From assembly GCF_030815415.1 (NCBI RefSeq), contig NZ_JAUSWW010000001.1, positions 5,208,001 through 5,272,000 on the forward strand: a stretch of 64,000 nucleotides of DNA, in the 5' to 3' direction. Origin of the DNA: Streptomyces canus (lineage in GTDB: Bacteria > Actinomycetota > Actinomycetes > Streptomycetales > Streptomycetaceae). Position 1 is the first letter of the stretch. Each line of letters opens with the position of its first letter. Below, piece by piece: positions 51,791-61,157 of the stretch. The translations under genes were made by a program, and so were the position numbers. The notes beneath the pieces are model-generated. The model saw only the letters and a list, made by a program, of their open reading frames with translations. It was not told the origin of the DNA and did not search any database.

Positions 51791-52240
51791 ATGAGCATCT
51801 GGTGGTCACTCCATCTGCGCCGCGAAGCCGCGAGCGTTCCGCTCGCGCGACGGCTGCTGCTCGGCACGATGGAGACCGCGGGGGTGGACCCCGATATCTC
51901 CTACGACCTCTCCGTGGCCCTCAGCGAGGCCTGCGCGAACGCCGTCGAGCACGGCGGGGACGCCGAGCAGGGCGGCACCTCGGAGGCGTACCGGGTCACC
52001 GCCTATCTGGACGGCGAGAAGTGTCGTATCGAGGTCGCGGACTCGGGTCCGGGCTTCGGCCGTCCCGCCCCGGTGGTCCGGCGTGCCTCCAGCGAGGCCG
52101 AGCACGGCCGCGGGCTGTGTCTGATCCAGGAGCTCGCCGACCACGTCCACATCGGCAACAAGCCGGGCCGGGGCGGTGCGGTGGTCAGCTTCGACAAGAT
52201 CCTCAAGTGGAAGAAGGACGCGCCGCTCATGGCGGTCTAG
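51791..52240 (+). CDS. ATP-binding protein, RsbW/SpoIIAB-like (HATPase_c)
   Basis: A 149-residue GHKL ATPase: N-box ALSEACANAVEHG near residue 45, G-box VADSGPGFG near residue 86, and HGRGLCLIQELADHV. Such proteins are anti-sigma factors or anti-anti-sigma kinases in Streptomyces partner switches. No cognate sigma or antagonist gene is adjacent. The ATG at 51791 follows GGGAGG. Confidence 0.87.
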   Translation: MSIWWSLHLRREAASVPLARRLLLGTMETAGVDPDISYDLSVALSEACANAVEHGGDAEQGGTSEAYRVTAYLDGEKCRIEVADSGPGFGRPAPVVRRASSEAEHGRGLCLIQELADHVHIGNKPGRGGAVVSFDKILKWKKDAPLMAV

Positions 52241-52363
52241 CGCCCGCCGCCCCGAGGACTTCTCCACGCGCGAAGACGCGGAACTTCAGCTTCCTCAGCA
52301 TTCACAGGCGGCTCTCAGCCTCTCCCCACATCCCTGACGGGCACCGTCCCTACCTTCCCGATC

Positions 52364-53302
52364 ATGACGGGAAACCACAGGGACAAGACGATCACCAGGC
52401 GCCGCGCCATCGCCGTGACAGGCGGCACGGTCGCCGCGGGCGGCCTCGCCGTCGCCGGTTACCAGTCGGCCTTCGCCGACGACGCCACCACCGCCGACGC
52501 GACGGCCTCAGCGTCCGCCATCAGCACCGGCAGCGAGTGCATGACGCTCATGACGAGCGTCACCGAGGGGCCGTACTACCTCGACGGCGCCCTGGTCAGA
52601 AAAGACATCACCGAGGGCAAGAGCGGCGTCCCGCTGACCCTGCGCCTCACCGTCGTCGACGCCACCGACGGCTGCACCCCGGTCCCCGGCGCGGCCGTGG
52701 AGATCTGGCACTGCGACGCCTGGGGCTACTACTCCGGCTACACCACCGCCAACCCCGGCGGCTCCGCCCCCGCCGAGAGCGAGGACGGCTCGACCGCCGA
52801 CGACCGGACCTATCTGCGCGGTTATCAGATCGCCAACGGCAACGGGGTCGTCAAGTTCGAGACGATCTTCCCCGGCTGGTACACCCCGCGCACCTGCCAC
52901 ATCCATGTCAAGGTCCACACCGGCGGCGAGAAGGAGGACGGCACCTACGAGGGCGGCAAGGTCAATTACACCGGCCAGTTCTTCTTCGACGACACCGTCG
53001 CCGAGGAGATCTTCACGCTGGAGCCCTACTCCCGGCACTCCGGCAGCTACACCACCCTCGACAACGACATGGTGTACGACGGCGGCGGCGCCTCCAGCGG
53101 CCTGCTCACCCTCGAGGCCGTCCACAAGAAGGACCCCTCCAAGGGCTACAAGGGCTTCCTGACCCTCGGCATCGACCCCGACGCCGAGAGCACCGGCGCG
53201 GGCAGCGGCGGTGGCACCCCGCCGAGCGACGCGCCGACGGGCACTCCGCCGAGCGACGTCCCGACCGGAAGTGCCTCTCCGTCGGCCTCGGCCTCCTCGT
53301 AA
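52364..53302 (+). CDS. Secreted intradiol ring-cleavage dioxygenase
   Basis: A 312-residue protein with a twin-arginine-type leader (TITRRRAIAVTGG, residues 9-21). The dioxygenase domain (about 60-255) carries candidate Fe(III) ligands in EGPYY, PGWYTPRTCHIHVKV (Tyr and two His) and the second Tyr nearby. The C-terminus is a Ser/Pro/Gly-rich tail. It cleaves catechol-type rings outside the cell, perhaps lignin fragments. The gene is 10 bases before the CitG-like gene. Confidence 0.87.
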   Translation: MTGNHRDKTITRRRAIAVTGGTVAAGGLAVAGYQSAFADDATTADATASASAISTGSECMTLMTSVTEGPYYLDGALVRKDITEGKSGVPLTLRLTVVDATDGCTPVPGAAVEIWHCDAWGYYSGYTTANPGGSAPAESEDGSTADDRTYLRGYQIANGNGVVKFETIFPGWYTPRTCHIHVKVHTGGEKEDGTYEGGKVNYTGQFFFDDTVAEEIFTLEPYSRHSGSYTTLDNDMVYDGGGASSGLLTLEAVHKKDPSKGYKGFLTLGIDPDAESTGAGSGGGTPPSDAPTGTPPSDVPTGSASPSASASS

Positions 53303-53311
53303 GGTACGGCC

Positions 53312-54156
53312 ATGAGCAGCCGCGAGGACGAAGCGCTGGCGCAGGCCGCCGTGACCGCGCTGACCGGGCAGTTGGCCCTGGCTCCCAAGCCGGGACTGCC
53401 CGATCCGCGTGACCTCGACGCCCGCGTCACCCGCCGGGACCACTGCTCCCTGCGCTGGTCGGCCAAGGCGCTCGTGCCCGGCCTCGCGGCGATGGCCGCC
53501 GCCGCCCGCCGCACCGGAGAACCCACACCCGGACTCCGTACCGAACTCGGCGCGATCGGCCGCTGCACCGAGCACTCGGTGGGCCTCGCGGGCGGCGGCC
53601 ACCGCGGCGCCACGTGGGCCCTCGGCCTGCTGGTCGCCGCGGCCGCCCTGGACCCCCGAGCCGTGGCCACCAACATCACCGCGACCGCCAAGGGCATCGC
53701 CCGGCACACCGACAAGCGTGCCCCGCGCAAGCCCTCACACGGCTCGTCGGTGTCGGCGAAGTACGGCGCCGCCGGGGCGCGGGGCGAGGCCCGGGCCGGA
53801 TTCCCGCACGTACGGCGGGCGTTGGATGCCCTGGCCGCCGCGCGCGCGGTCGGCGCCACCGAGGCCGAGGCCCGGCTCGACGCCCTGCTCACCGTGATGT
53901 CCACCCTCCAGGACACCGAACTCCTGTACGCCGCCGGCCCGCTCGGCCTGCGCCACGTCCAGGCGGGCGCCCGCGGCGTCCTGGAGGCCGGCGGCACGTC
54001 CCCACCGAGGCCGGTGCCGCGGCCCTGGCCGCCTTCGACGAGGACCTCCACGCGCGCGCGTGGAGCCCCCGGGGCAGCGCGGGGCTGCTCGCGGGGGCCC
54101 TGTTCCTGGACTCGCTCCCGGCGACGGTCAGTTCACGAGCACGGGCCGCTGCCTGA
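53312..54156 (+). pseudogene. Frameshifted triphosphoribosyl-dephospho-CoA synthase (CitG/MdcB-like)
   Basis: The first 228 codons (frame of 53312) give a CitG-type protein with KPGLPDPRDLDARV, GLAGGGHRGATWALGLL and a conserved helical domain. At 53993-53996 GGCGGC-ACG should be GGCGGC-C-ACG: one missing C shifts the frame. The expected end (HVPTEAGAAALAAFDEDLHARAW) is present in the other frame to the stop at 54156. The enzyme makes the prosthetic group for citrate or malonate lyase. The loss may be a real mutation or a sequencing error. No lyase genes are nearby. Confidence 0.82.
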
Positions 54157-55354
54157 CCTCCGGCCGGGGGGCGGTGACCCGGCGCGCCGCCGGACCCATG
54201 GCGTACGACGCCAGCAGCGTCACCCCTCCCAGCAGCAGCCAGCCAGCCGTCCCCCAGCCGATCAGCAGCGTGGTCACCACGAGCGGACCGAGCGTCCGCG
54301 CCACGGTCACGCCCGTCCCGAAGAACCCCTGGTACTCACCCACCCGGTCGGCCGGGGCCAGATCGAAGGACAGCTGCCATGACCCGGCCGACTGCCCCAT
54401 CTCCGCGACGACCTGGAGGACCGCTCCGGTCACCAGCACCCCGGCGGCGACCCACGGCGACGCACCGGCCGACAGCGCGAACACCGCGCACGCCGCGAGC
54501 ATGACCCACCCCGACCGCCGCACCGCGCCGACCGCCGACCCGATCCCCGTGACACCGCGCGCCATCCGCACCTGGAAGGCCATCACAGCCCCGGTGTTGA
54601 GCACGAACAGCGCGGACACCAGCCAGGCCGGCGCCTGCGTCCGCTCGGCGATCCACAGCGGCAGCCCGAGGCTGAGCAGCGGCATCCGCAGCAGCAGGAC
54701 GGTGTTGAGGGCCGTGACGGCGACATAGCGGCGATCCCGTACGACACCGAGGCCGTGACGTTTCCGCACAGCTACCGGCGCCACCGACGCCAGCCGCAGC
54801 AGCACCCCCGCACACACCGCGAACGTCACCGCGTCCATCGCGAACACCGCCAGATACGCCTCCCGCGTCCCGGCCTGGATCGCCAGCCCGCCCAGCCCCG
54901 CGCCCACCGCGAGCCCGGCGTTGAACGCCGACTGGAGATACGCCAGCGCCCCGGTCCGCTCCCCGGTGGGCACCAGCCCCGCCAGCAGTGTCTGCCGGGC
55001 CGCGGCCAGCCCCGACTGCGCGGCGGCGTACGCGCACGCGATCGCGACGAACGGCAGGAACCCGCGGACGAACAGGAACGACGCCACCGCGAGCCCCGCC
55101 GCCAGCGCCAGCAGCACCGCCGTACCGCGCGCCCCGCGCCGGTCCGCGAGCCGCCCCAGCGGCACGCCCGCCACCGACCCGACCGCCCACCCGACGGTCA
55201 GTCCGAGCCCCACGCGCGCGGGAGAGAGCCCGACGACGTGGGTGAAGTAGAACGCGGAGGTCACGAGGTAGGCGCCGTCACCGACGGCATTGGTCAACTG
55301 GGCCAGGGCCAGGACGAGTCGCGGCCCCGCGGGCGGGACGAGGGAGTTCGTCAT
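54128..55354 (-). CDS. MFS transporter
   Basis: A 408-residue MFS protein with 12 helices. The motif LGRLADRRGARG (loop 2-3, near residue 73) is the MFS signature. It starts at the ATG at 55354 and its end overlaps the convergent CitG-like gene by 29 bases. The MocR gene lies 55 bases upstream on the same strand, so co-transcription is likely and the exporter may be regulated by that MocR protein. Confidence 0.86.
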   Translation of the reverse strand: MTNSLVPPAGPRLVLALAQLTNAVGDGAYLVTSAFYFTHVVGLSPARVGLGLTVGWAVGSVAGVPLGRLADRRGARGTAVLLALAAGLAVASFLFVRGFLPFVAIACAYAAAQSGLAAARQTLLAGLVPTGERTGALAYLQSAFNAGLAVGAGLGGLAIQAGTREAYLAVFAMDAVTFAVCAGVLLRLASVAPVAVRKRHGLGVVRDRRYVAVTALNTVLLLRMPLLSLGLPLWIAERTQAPAWLVSALFVLNTGAVMAFQVRMARGVTGIGSAVGAVRRSGWVMLAACAVFALSAGASPWVAAGVLVTGAVLQVVAEMGQSAGSWQLSFDLAPADRVGEYQGFFGTGVTVARTLGPLVVTTLLIGWGTAGWLLLGGVTLLASYAMGPAARRVTAPRPEVRQRPVLVN

Positions 55355-55409
55355 GTCTACGACGGTAGAACCGAACTGGACCCCACTACAGACCCAATAG
55401 CCGCCCCCT

Positions 55410-56759
55410 TCACTGGCCCAATCCGTCCAGCACTGTCCCCAGCGCCTCCAGCGCCTCCGGATACACACGCTCCCGCGGCGTCCCGTACCCCACCACGAGC
55501 CCCTGAGGCCGCCCCTCGGCGTCCGGCGCGTGCCAGTGGTCCCCCAGGCGCCCCACGGCGAGACCCGCCGCCTCCGCCCGCGCCACGGCCTCCTTCTCGT
55601 CGGCGACCTCCACCAGCGCGTGCAGCCCCGCCGCGATCCCCCGCACCGGCCGCCGCTCCCCGAGCCGGTGCAGCAACTGGTCCCGGCGCCGCCGGTACCG
55701 CAGCCGGCAGGCGCGCACATGACGGTCGTACGCATGACTCCCGATGAGCTCGGCGAGCGCCAACTGCCCGATGGACTCGGTGTGGTGATCGCTGTGCAGC
55801 TTGGCGTCGGCGACCGCGTCGACCAGGTGCGGCGGCAGCACCATCCACCCGAGCCGCAGCGCGGGCCCCAGCGTCTTGGAGGCGGTGCCGAGATACACGA
55901 CATGCCCCGGCGCCATCCCCTGCAGCGCACCGACGGGCTGCCGGTCGTAGCGGAACTCCCCGTCGTAGTCGTCCTCGACGAGCAGCCCGCCACGCGCGCG
56001 TGCCCAGTCGCTGAACGCCCGCCGCCGCGCGGGATGCAACGTCACCCCGGTCGGGTACTGATGCGCGGGAGTGAGCACGACGGCTCCGCAGTCCCCCAGC
56101 CCGTCGGCACAGGCGCCCCTCTCGTCGACCGGCACGGGCACCACGCTCCCGCCGCCACGCCGTACGACCTCCCGGTGGAAGGGCAGCCCCGGATCCTCCA
56201 TGGCGATCTCGCCACCGTCGAGCACGCGCGTGAGGAGCGCGAGCCCCTGCACATACCCGGACGTGATCACGATCCGCTCAGGGGGCGCGATGACCCCTCG
56301 CGCCCGCCCCAAGTACCCGGACAGCGCGGTCCGCAGCTCGATGCGCCCGCGCGGATCGCCGTAGTCGTACGCCAGTGAGGGCGCCGTCGCGATCGCCCGC
56401 CGCAGCGCCCGCAGCCAGGCCGCCGCCGGGAACGTCCCGACGTCCGGACTGCCGGGCCGCAGATCGAAACGGGGCGCACGCGTGCGTGAGGCGGCTTCCG
56501 GCGCGTCCTGGCTCACTGCCGGCAGGGCGGCGACCTGGGTTCCCGACCCTTGCCGAGCGGTCAGGTATCCCTCGGCGACGAGCTGGTCGTACGCCGATTT
56601 CACGGTCCCGCGCGAGACACCGAGTTCGGCGGCCAGCCGCCGGGTGGCAGGCAACCGAGCCCCAGGCGCAAGCCGCCCATCACGTACGGCATCCCGCAAG
56701 GCGCGCTCGAGCCCGGCCCGCCGCCCCTCAACAGACCCCAGCTCGATATGCAGGTCCAC
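55410..56759 (-). CDS. MocR/PdxR-type regulator (GntR HTH fused to aminotransferase)
   Basis: A 449-residue fusion. The GntR winged helix-turn-helix (residues about 12-75, AELGVSRGTVKSAYDQL) is joined to an aminotransferase-fold domain (about 105-440) with the PLP lysine in GTASKTLGPALRLGWM (near residue 300). These sense PLP or a related amine. The ATG at 56759 is the family start. It is followed by the MFS gene, which may be its target. Confidence 0.9.
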   Translation of the reverse strand: MDLHIELGSVEGRRAGLERALRDAVRDGRLAPGARLPATRRLAAELGVSRGTVKSAYDQLVAEGYLTARQGSGTQVAALPAVSQDAPEAASRTRAPRFDLRPGSPDVGTFPAAAWLRALRRAIATAPSLAYDYGDPRGRIELRTALSGYLGRARGVIAPPERIVITSGYVQGLALLTRVLDGGEIAMEDPGLPFHREVVRRGGGSVVPVPVDERGACADGLGDCGAVVLTPAHQYPTGVTLHPARRRAFSDWARARGGLLVEDDYDGEFRYDRQPVGALQGMAPGHVVYLGTASKTLGPALRLGWMVLPPHLVDAVADAKLHSDHHTESIGQLALAELIGSHAYDRHVRACRLRYRRRRDQLLHRLGERRPVRGIAAGLHALVEVADEKEAVARAEAAGLAVGRLGDHWHAPDAEGRPQGLVVGYGTPRERVYPEALEALGTVLDGLGQ

Positions 56760-56764
56760 ATCAA

Positions 56765-56812
56765 CCCCCTAAGGGGCGCGGGAACCTCGCGACAAGCCCC
56801 CACAACCCCGCA
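56765..56812. repeat. Dispersed GGGGCGCGGG intergenic repeat, copy 2
   Basis: CCCCCTAAGGGGCGCGGGAA then CTCGCGACAAGCCCCCACAACCCCGCAG; shares the GGGGCGCGGG-AAC-CGACAAGCC-CCCGCAG order with copies 1 and 3. Confidence 0.6.
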
Positions 56813-56825
56813 GACCGCAACGAAA

Positions 56826-56852
56826 GGCCGGGCACCTCACTGGTACCCGGCC
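56826..56852 (-). terminator. Terminator after the aminopeptidase P gene
   Basis: GGCCGGG and CCCGGCC, with an inner ACC/GGT pair and one mismatch, form a hairpin 12 bases past the stop codon. Confidence 0.65.
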
Positions 56853-56864
56853 ATCACTCCACCA

Positions 56865-58328
56865 TCAGCCCTTCAGCGAAGCCATCCAGCTCTCGACCTC
56901 ATCCGACCGTCGAGGAAGCCCGGCAGACAGGTTCCGGTTTCCGTCCTCCGTCACGAGGATGTCGTCCTCGATCCGCACACCGATACCCCGGTATTCCTCC
57001 GGCACCGTCAGATCGTCGGCCTGGAAGTACAGCCCGGGCTCGACCGTCAGCACCATCCCCGGCTCCAGCGTGCCCTCGACATACGTCTCGGTCCGCGCCG
57101 CGGCGCAGTCATGGACGTCCATGCCGAGCATGTGCCCGGTCCCGTGCAGCGTCCAGCGCCGCTGCAACCCGAGCTCCAGCACCCGCTCGACGGGCCCCTC
57201 GACCAGGCCCCACGCGACGAGCTTCTCGGCCAGCACGTGCTGCGCGGCGTCGTGGAAGTCGCGGTACTTGCCACCGGGGCGCACCGCCGCGATACCGGCC
57301 TCCTGGGCCTCGTAGACGGCGTCGTAGACCTTCTTCTGGATCTCGGTGTACGTGCCGTTGATCGGCAGCGTGCGCGTGACGTCGGCGGTGTACAGCGTGT
57401 GCGTCTCGACCCCGGCGTCCAGCAGGAGCAGGTCCCCGGAGCGCACGGGCCCGTCGTTGCGCACCCAGTGCAGGGTGCAGGCGTGCGGACCGGCGGCGCA
57501 GATGGAGCCGTAGCCGACGTCGTTGCCCTCGACCCGCGCGCGGAGGAAGAACGTGCCCTCGATGTACCGCTCGGAGGTCGCCTCGGCCTTGTCGAGCACG
57601 CGGACGACGTCCTCGAAGCCGCGCACGGTCGAGTCGACCGCCTTCTGCAGCTCGCCGATCTCGAACTCGTCCTTGACCAGCCGTGCCTCGGAGAGGAAGA
57701 CCCGCAGCTCCTCGTCGCGCTCGGCGGTGACCTTGTCGGTCAGCGCTGCTTCGATCCCGGCGTCGAACCCGCGTACGACCCGGACCGGACCGGTCGCCTC
57801 GCGCAGCGCGTCCGCCAGCTCGCGCACATCGGAGGCGGCGATGCCGTACAGCGCCTCGGACTCCGCCAGGGAGTGCCGGCGGCCGACCCACAGCTCGCCC
57901 TGCCCGGACAGCCAGAACTCGCCGTTCTCGCGGTCGGAACGCGGCAGCAGGTAGATCGTCGCCTTGTGCCCCTCGGAGGCCGGCTCCAGGACGAGCACGC
58001 CGTCCTCGGTCTGGTTGCCGGTGAGGTACGCGTACTCGACGGAGGCCCGGAAGGGGTACTCCGTGTCGTTCGAGCGGGTCTTCAGGTTGCCCGCGGGGAT
58101 CACCAGACGCTCACCCGGGAAACGCGCGGACAGCGCGGCACGGCGGGCGGCGGTCTCGGCGGCCTGGGGAATGGGCCGCAGGTCGTGCAGCTCGGTGTCG
58201 GCCCAGCCGGACTTCATGCTCTCGGCCAGCTCGTCGGACACGCCCGGGTACAGCCCGTTCTTCCGCTGTTTGATCGGCTCTTCGGTCTCTTCCGGGGTCT
58301 CCGGGTTGAGCTCCTCGGCCACGGTCAT
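56865..58328 (-). CDS. Aminopeptidase P family M24B peptidase
   Basis: A 487-residue enzyme. The N-terminal domain covers residues about 35-180. The catalytic pita-bread domain (about 195-460) has the metal ligands Asp in LLLDAGVETHTLYTADVTRT, His in HGTGHMLGMDVHD, Glu in TVEPGLYF and Glu in RIEDDILVTEDG. It removes an N-terminal residue preceding proline in the cytoplasm. The ATG at 58328 is normal for Streptomyces PepP. It is alone, with its own promoter in the 94-base spacer. Confidence 0.92.
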   Translation of the reverse strand: MTVAEELNPETPEETEEPIKQRKNGLYPGVSDELAESMKSGWADTELHDLRPIPQAAETAARRAALSARFPGERLVIPAGNLKTRSNDTEYPFRASVEYAYLTGNQTEDGVLVLEPASEGHKATIYLLPRSDRENGEFWLSGQGELWVGRRHSLAESEALYGIAASDVRELADALREATGPVRVVRGFDAGIEAALTDKVTAERDEELRVFLSEARLVKDEFEIGELQKAVDSTVRGFEDVVRVLDKAEATSERYIEGTFFLRARVEGNDVGYGSICAAGPHACTLHWVRNDGPVRSGDLLLLDAGVETHTLYTADVTRTLPINGTYTEIQKKVYDAVYEAQEAGIAAVRPGGKYRDFHDAAQHVLAEKLVAWGLVEGPVERVLELGLQRRWTLHGTGHMLGMDVHDCAAARTETYVEGTLEPGMVLTVEPGLYFQADDLTVPEEYRGIGVRIEDDILVTEDGNRNLSAGLPRRSDEVESWMASLKG

Positions 58329-58422
58329 CCTCCTAGATACGGCACTGGACCCCGTCCATCGTACGGTCGTACGGAAGGGGGCCCAGGGCCGTTGGACCTG
58401 TTACCGAGAGCTACCCGCGGCA

Positions 58423-59943
58423 CTACTCGAAGTGCGCGGCGAGCAGGACGACGTCCTCCTCGGTGTCCGCCGCGTCGAGCCCGTCCGGCAGGACGGTGCG
58501 CAGGACGTGGTCGGCGATCGCGTCCGGGTCGTGCCGCAGCGACTTCGGCACCCCGGCCGCCGCCGAGTGCAGCCGCGCGAAGGCACGGTCGGTGGGGTCG
58601 CCGGTCCGGTGCAGCAGCCCGTCGGTGTACAGCAGAACCGTCTCTCCCGGCTCGGCCTCCAGCTCCACGCTGGGCGCCTCCCAGCAGGCGAGCATCCCGA
58701 GCGGCGCCGACACGGACGTCTCCACGAACTCCGTGCGTCGCTGGCCGACCAGCAGCGGCGGGCAGTGCCCGGCACCGGCCAGCGTGATCTTGCGCAGCGC
58801 GGGCTCGCAGTAGGCGAACAGGGCGGTCGCGGAGCGGGCCGGTTCGGTGAGCCGCAGCAGCAGCTCCAGGTCGGACAGGACGGCGACGGGGTCCTCGCCC
58901 TCCATCACGGCGTACGCCCTCAGGCTGGCTCTCAGCCGGCCCATCGCGGCGATCGCGCTCGGGCCGGATCCGGTGACCGAGCCCACCGCGAGACCGAGCG
59001 CGGCGTCGGGCAGTGGCAGGGCGTCGTACCAGTCGCCGCCGCCGCGCGGACCGGTGCGGTGCCGGACGGCGAGCCGCACACCGGCGACGCGGGGGAGCCG
59101 GGACGGCAGCAGCTCCTCCGCCATCGTCGCCATGCACGCGCGCGTGCGCTCGACTTCGAGCAGGCGTGCCAGGTACTCGGTCGCGTGACGCGCGTACAGG
59201 CCGACGAGGTGGCGCCGGCGCTCGTCCGGTTCGGCGGGCTCGTCGTACAGCCACACGGCGGCGCCGAGGCGGCCCGCGGCGTCGGAGGAGAGCGGCAGCG
59301 CGTAGCACGCCGCGTAGCCGAGGCGGGCGGCCACCTCGCGGTGCCGGGGGTCGAGGCCGTCCTCGGCGAAGAGGTCCGGCTCGGCGATCTCGCTGTCGGC
59401 GCCCGGCAGTCCGTCGAGGATCCTGCCGTACGACATCGCACTGCGCGGCACGGTCTCGATGTGACCGAGATCGGCCCGGGCCAGGCCCAGGCCGATCGTG
59501 GTGTCGGGGCCGAGTCCGTCGTCCGGTTCCAGGACGACGAGGCCGCGCCGGGCGCCCACCAGGGCGGCTCCGGCGCGCAGGAGTTCGGTCAGGGCATCCT
59601 GCAGTGTGTCCGTGCGGGCCAGACGTTCCGTGAGTTCGTGCAGGGTCGTGAGGTCGGAGACCCAGCCTGCGAGCCGGTCCTGGAGCAGGGCGCTCGGGGC
59701 GTTCGGAGCGGTCGGTGGCGGGACCGGAGAGGTGCCCGGGACGACGGGCGCGGGCGCGACAGTGTGTGCGGGCGAGGGAACCGTTGAATCGATTCCGGCC
59801 ACTTTCGGAGGGTGAGGGGCGTTCATGGCGTCCGGCTTTCCGACCGGTGCGTATTGCTCAAAAGCATCGCAAACCCCCATGTCATTCTGCGCCGCTAGCA
59901 GTGTCTCCACATGTACACGCACTCGTGAGGGGATGTCCAGCAT
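58423..59943 (-). CDS. GAF domain PP2C-type Ser/Thr phosphatase (SpoIIE-like)
   Basis: A 506-residue protein. Residues 1-85 are leader and Pro-rich linker, about 88-245 a GAF sensor domain (HELTERLARTDTLQDALTEL), and about 265-505 a PP2C/SpoIIE phosphatase with RGGGDWYDALPL, SAIAAMGRL and YTDGLLHRTG. It probably dephosphorylates an anti-anti-sigma factor. I use the ATG at 59943 (AGGACA just upstream) because the leader MLDIPSRVRVHVE seems conserved; an ATG at 59826 would give a shorter protein. The partner RsbW-like genes are in the same window. Confidence 0.86.
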   Translation of the reverse strand: MLDIPSRVRVHVETLLAAQNDMGVCDAFEQYAPVGKPDAMNAPHPPKVAGIDSTVPSPAHTVAPAPVVPGTSPVPPPTAPNAPSALLQDRLAGWVSDLTTLHELTERLARTDTLQDALTELLRAGAALVGARRGLVVLEPDDGLGPDTTIGLGLARADLGHIETVPRSAMSYGRILDGLPGADSEIAEPDLFAEDGLDPRHREVAARLGYAACYALPLSSDAAGRLGAAVWLYDEPAEPDERRRHLVGLYARHATEYLARLLEVERTRACMATMAEELLPSRLPRVAGVRLAVRHRTGPRGGGDWYDALPLPDAALGLAVGSVTGSGPSAIAAMGRLRASLRAYAVMEGEDPVAVLSDLELLLRLTEPARSATALFAYCEPALRKITLAGAGHCPPLLVGQRRTEFVETSVSAPLGMLACWEAPSVELEAEPGETVLLYTDGLLHRTGDPTDRAFARLHSAAAGVPKSLRHDPDAIADHVLRTVLPDGLDAADTEEDVVLLAAHFE

Positions 59944-60435
59944 TGTCCTGCCGGGATTCCTGGTGTCCGTGAGTCACCGGTGTACCTCTTGCCGAAAAGC
60001 AAAGTTGGCTTAAAACTGACTCGGGTAACACGTTATTGCGGTCGACTGGCCTTGCTCCACTGAGCGTCACAGCGGTCGTGATGGGTACGTACTCGGAGAA
60101 GACCAGGGGTGGTTGACATCCACCCGGAACCTGGTGACGGACCCGGGCGTCTTAACCACCGACGACCGTGCCCCATCCTCCGTGGCGGAGGCGAGGAGAA
60201 ACACGCGGGACGGCAAAACGCCAGACTTCGCCACCCCCACGCCACGCCCATGCTTTTGATAGACGCAGTGTGGGTCCGGCTGCCGTGGACGCAGCCAACG
60301 CTCGACCCATAGGGGTTCCCCTTGTCTCTGACAGGGGTGTGATGCGCCAACAGATACGCACAGTGCAGTGATCGACACATGGTGTGATGTGGCCCACGGT
60401 GTTGCCAGCGGTGCAACGGAAAGGAACGAGCGCTC
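59944..60435. other. Divergent spacer before the Prim-Pol-like gene
   Basis: About 490 bases. Notable are a hairpin GGGTGG/CCACCC at 60107-60125 whose loop contains TTGACA, and CCTCCG-TGG-CGGAGG at 60178-60192. No coding frame or known RNA is convincing. A structured RNA or an operator is possible. Confidence 0.35.
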
Positions 60436-61101
60436 ATGCGCGAGATCCTCGGAAAGGCACGCAGGCTCCTGTCCAAGCGGAACGACGGGGGGCCTGAGTT
60501 GATCAGCGCGGCCCTGACCTTCGCGACGGAATGGCAGTGGCCCGTACTCCCGGGCGCGGCACCGGACCCACAGGGTCGGGCCCGTTGCAGCTGCCCCGAC
60601 CCCGAGTGCACGGTCCCCGGCGCGCACCCCTTCGACCCCGGGCTCCTCGCGGCGACCACCGACGCCCGCATGGTGCGCTGGTGGTGGGCCAACCGGCCCG
60701 CCGCGCCGATCGTCCTCGCCACCGGCGGCACGGCACCCTGCGCGGTGTCCCTGCCGGCCCTCGCGGGCTCCCGGGCGCTGGCCGCCCTCGACCGCCAGGG
60801 CATGCGCCTGGGGCCGGTGGTCGCCTCGCCCACCCGCTGGGCGATCCTCGTCAAGCCGTACTCCATGGAGCAGTTGGGCGAACTGCTGTACGCCAAGGAC
60901 TTCGTCCCCGGCTCCCTGCGCTTCCACGGCGAGGGCGGCTATGTCGCGCTGCCCCCGTCCGAGACGGGCCGGGGCGCCATCCACTGGGAGCGTGCTCCGC
61001 TGCCCGGCTCGGCCTCCCCGTGGCTGCCCGATGTCGAGGCCGTGGTGGACGCGGCGGTGGACGCCCTCACTCGTACGGGTGTGAGCGCGCCCGAGTTGTA
61101 A
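60436..61101 (+). CDS. Prim-Pol-like (bifunctional primase/polymerase N-terminal) protein
   Basis: A 221-residue protein. The first half (FATEWQWPVLPGAAPDP with CSCPDPECTVPGAHP, residues about 30-70) and the tryptophan segment MVRWWWANRPAAPIVLATGG resemble the N-terminal Prim-Pol domain (PF09250) found in plasmid and phage replicases. There is no helicase part, and clear catalytic acids are not obvious, so it may be a degenerate, regulatory member. The ATG at 60436 follows GGAAAGGAACG. Related orphans are common in Streptomyces. Confidence 0.7.
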   Translation: MREILGKARRLLSKRNDGGPELISAALTFATEWQWPVLPGAAPDPQGRARCSCPDPECTVPGAHPFDPGLLAATTDARMVRWWWANRPAAPIVLATGGTAPCAVSLPALAGSRALAALDRQGMRLGPVVASPTRWAILVKPYSMEQLGELLYAKDFVPGSLRFHGEGGYVALPPSETGRGAIHWERAPLPGSASPWLPDVEAVVDAAVDALTRTGVSAPEL

Positions 61102-61157
61102 GGGTGTCGGGCGCGCGTGGAACCAGCCGTCCGCGCGCGCTCGTTATCGTCCCTTTC

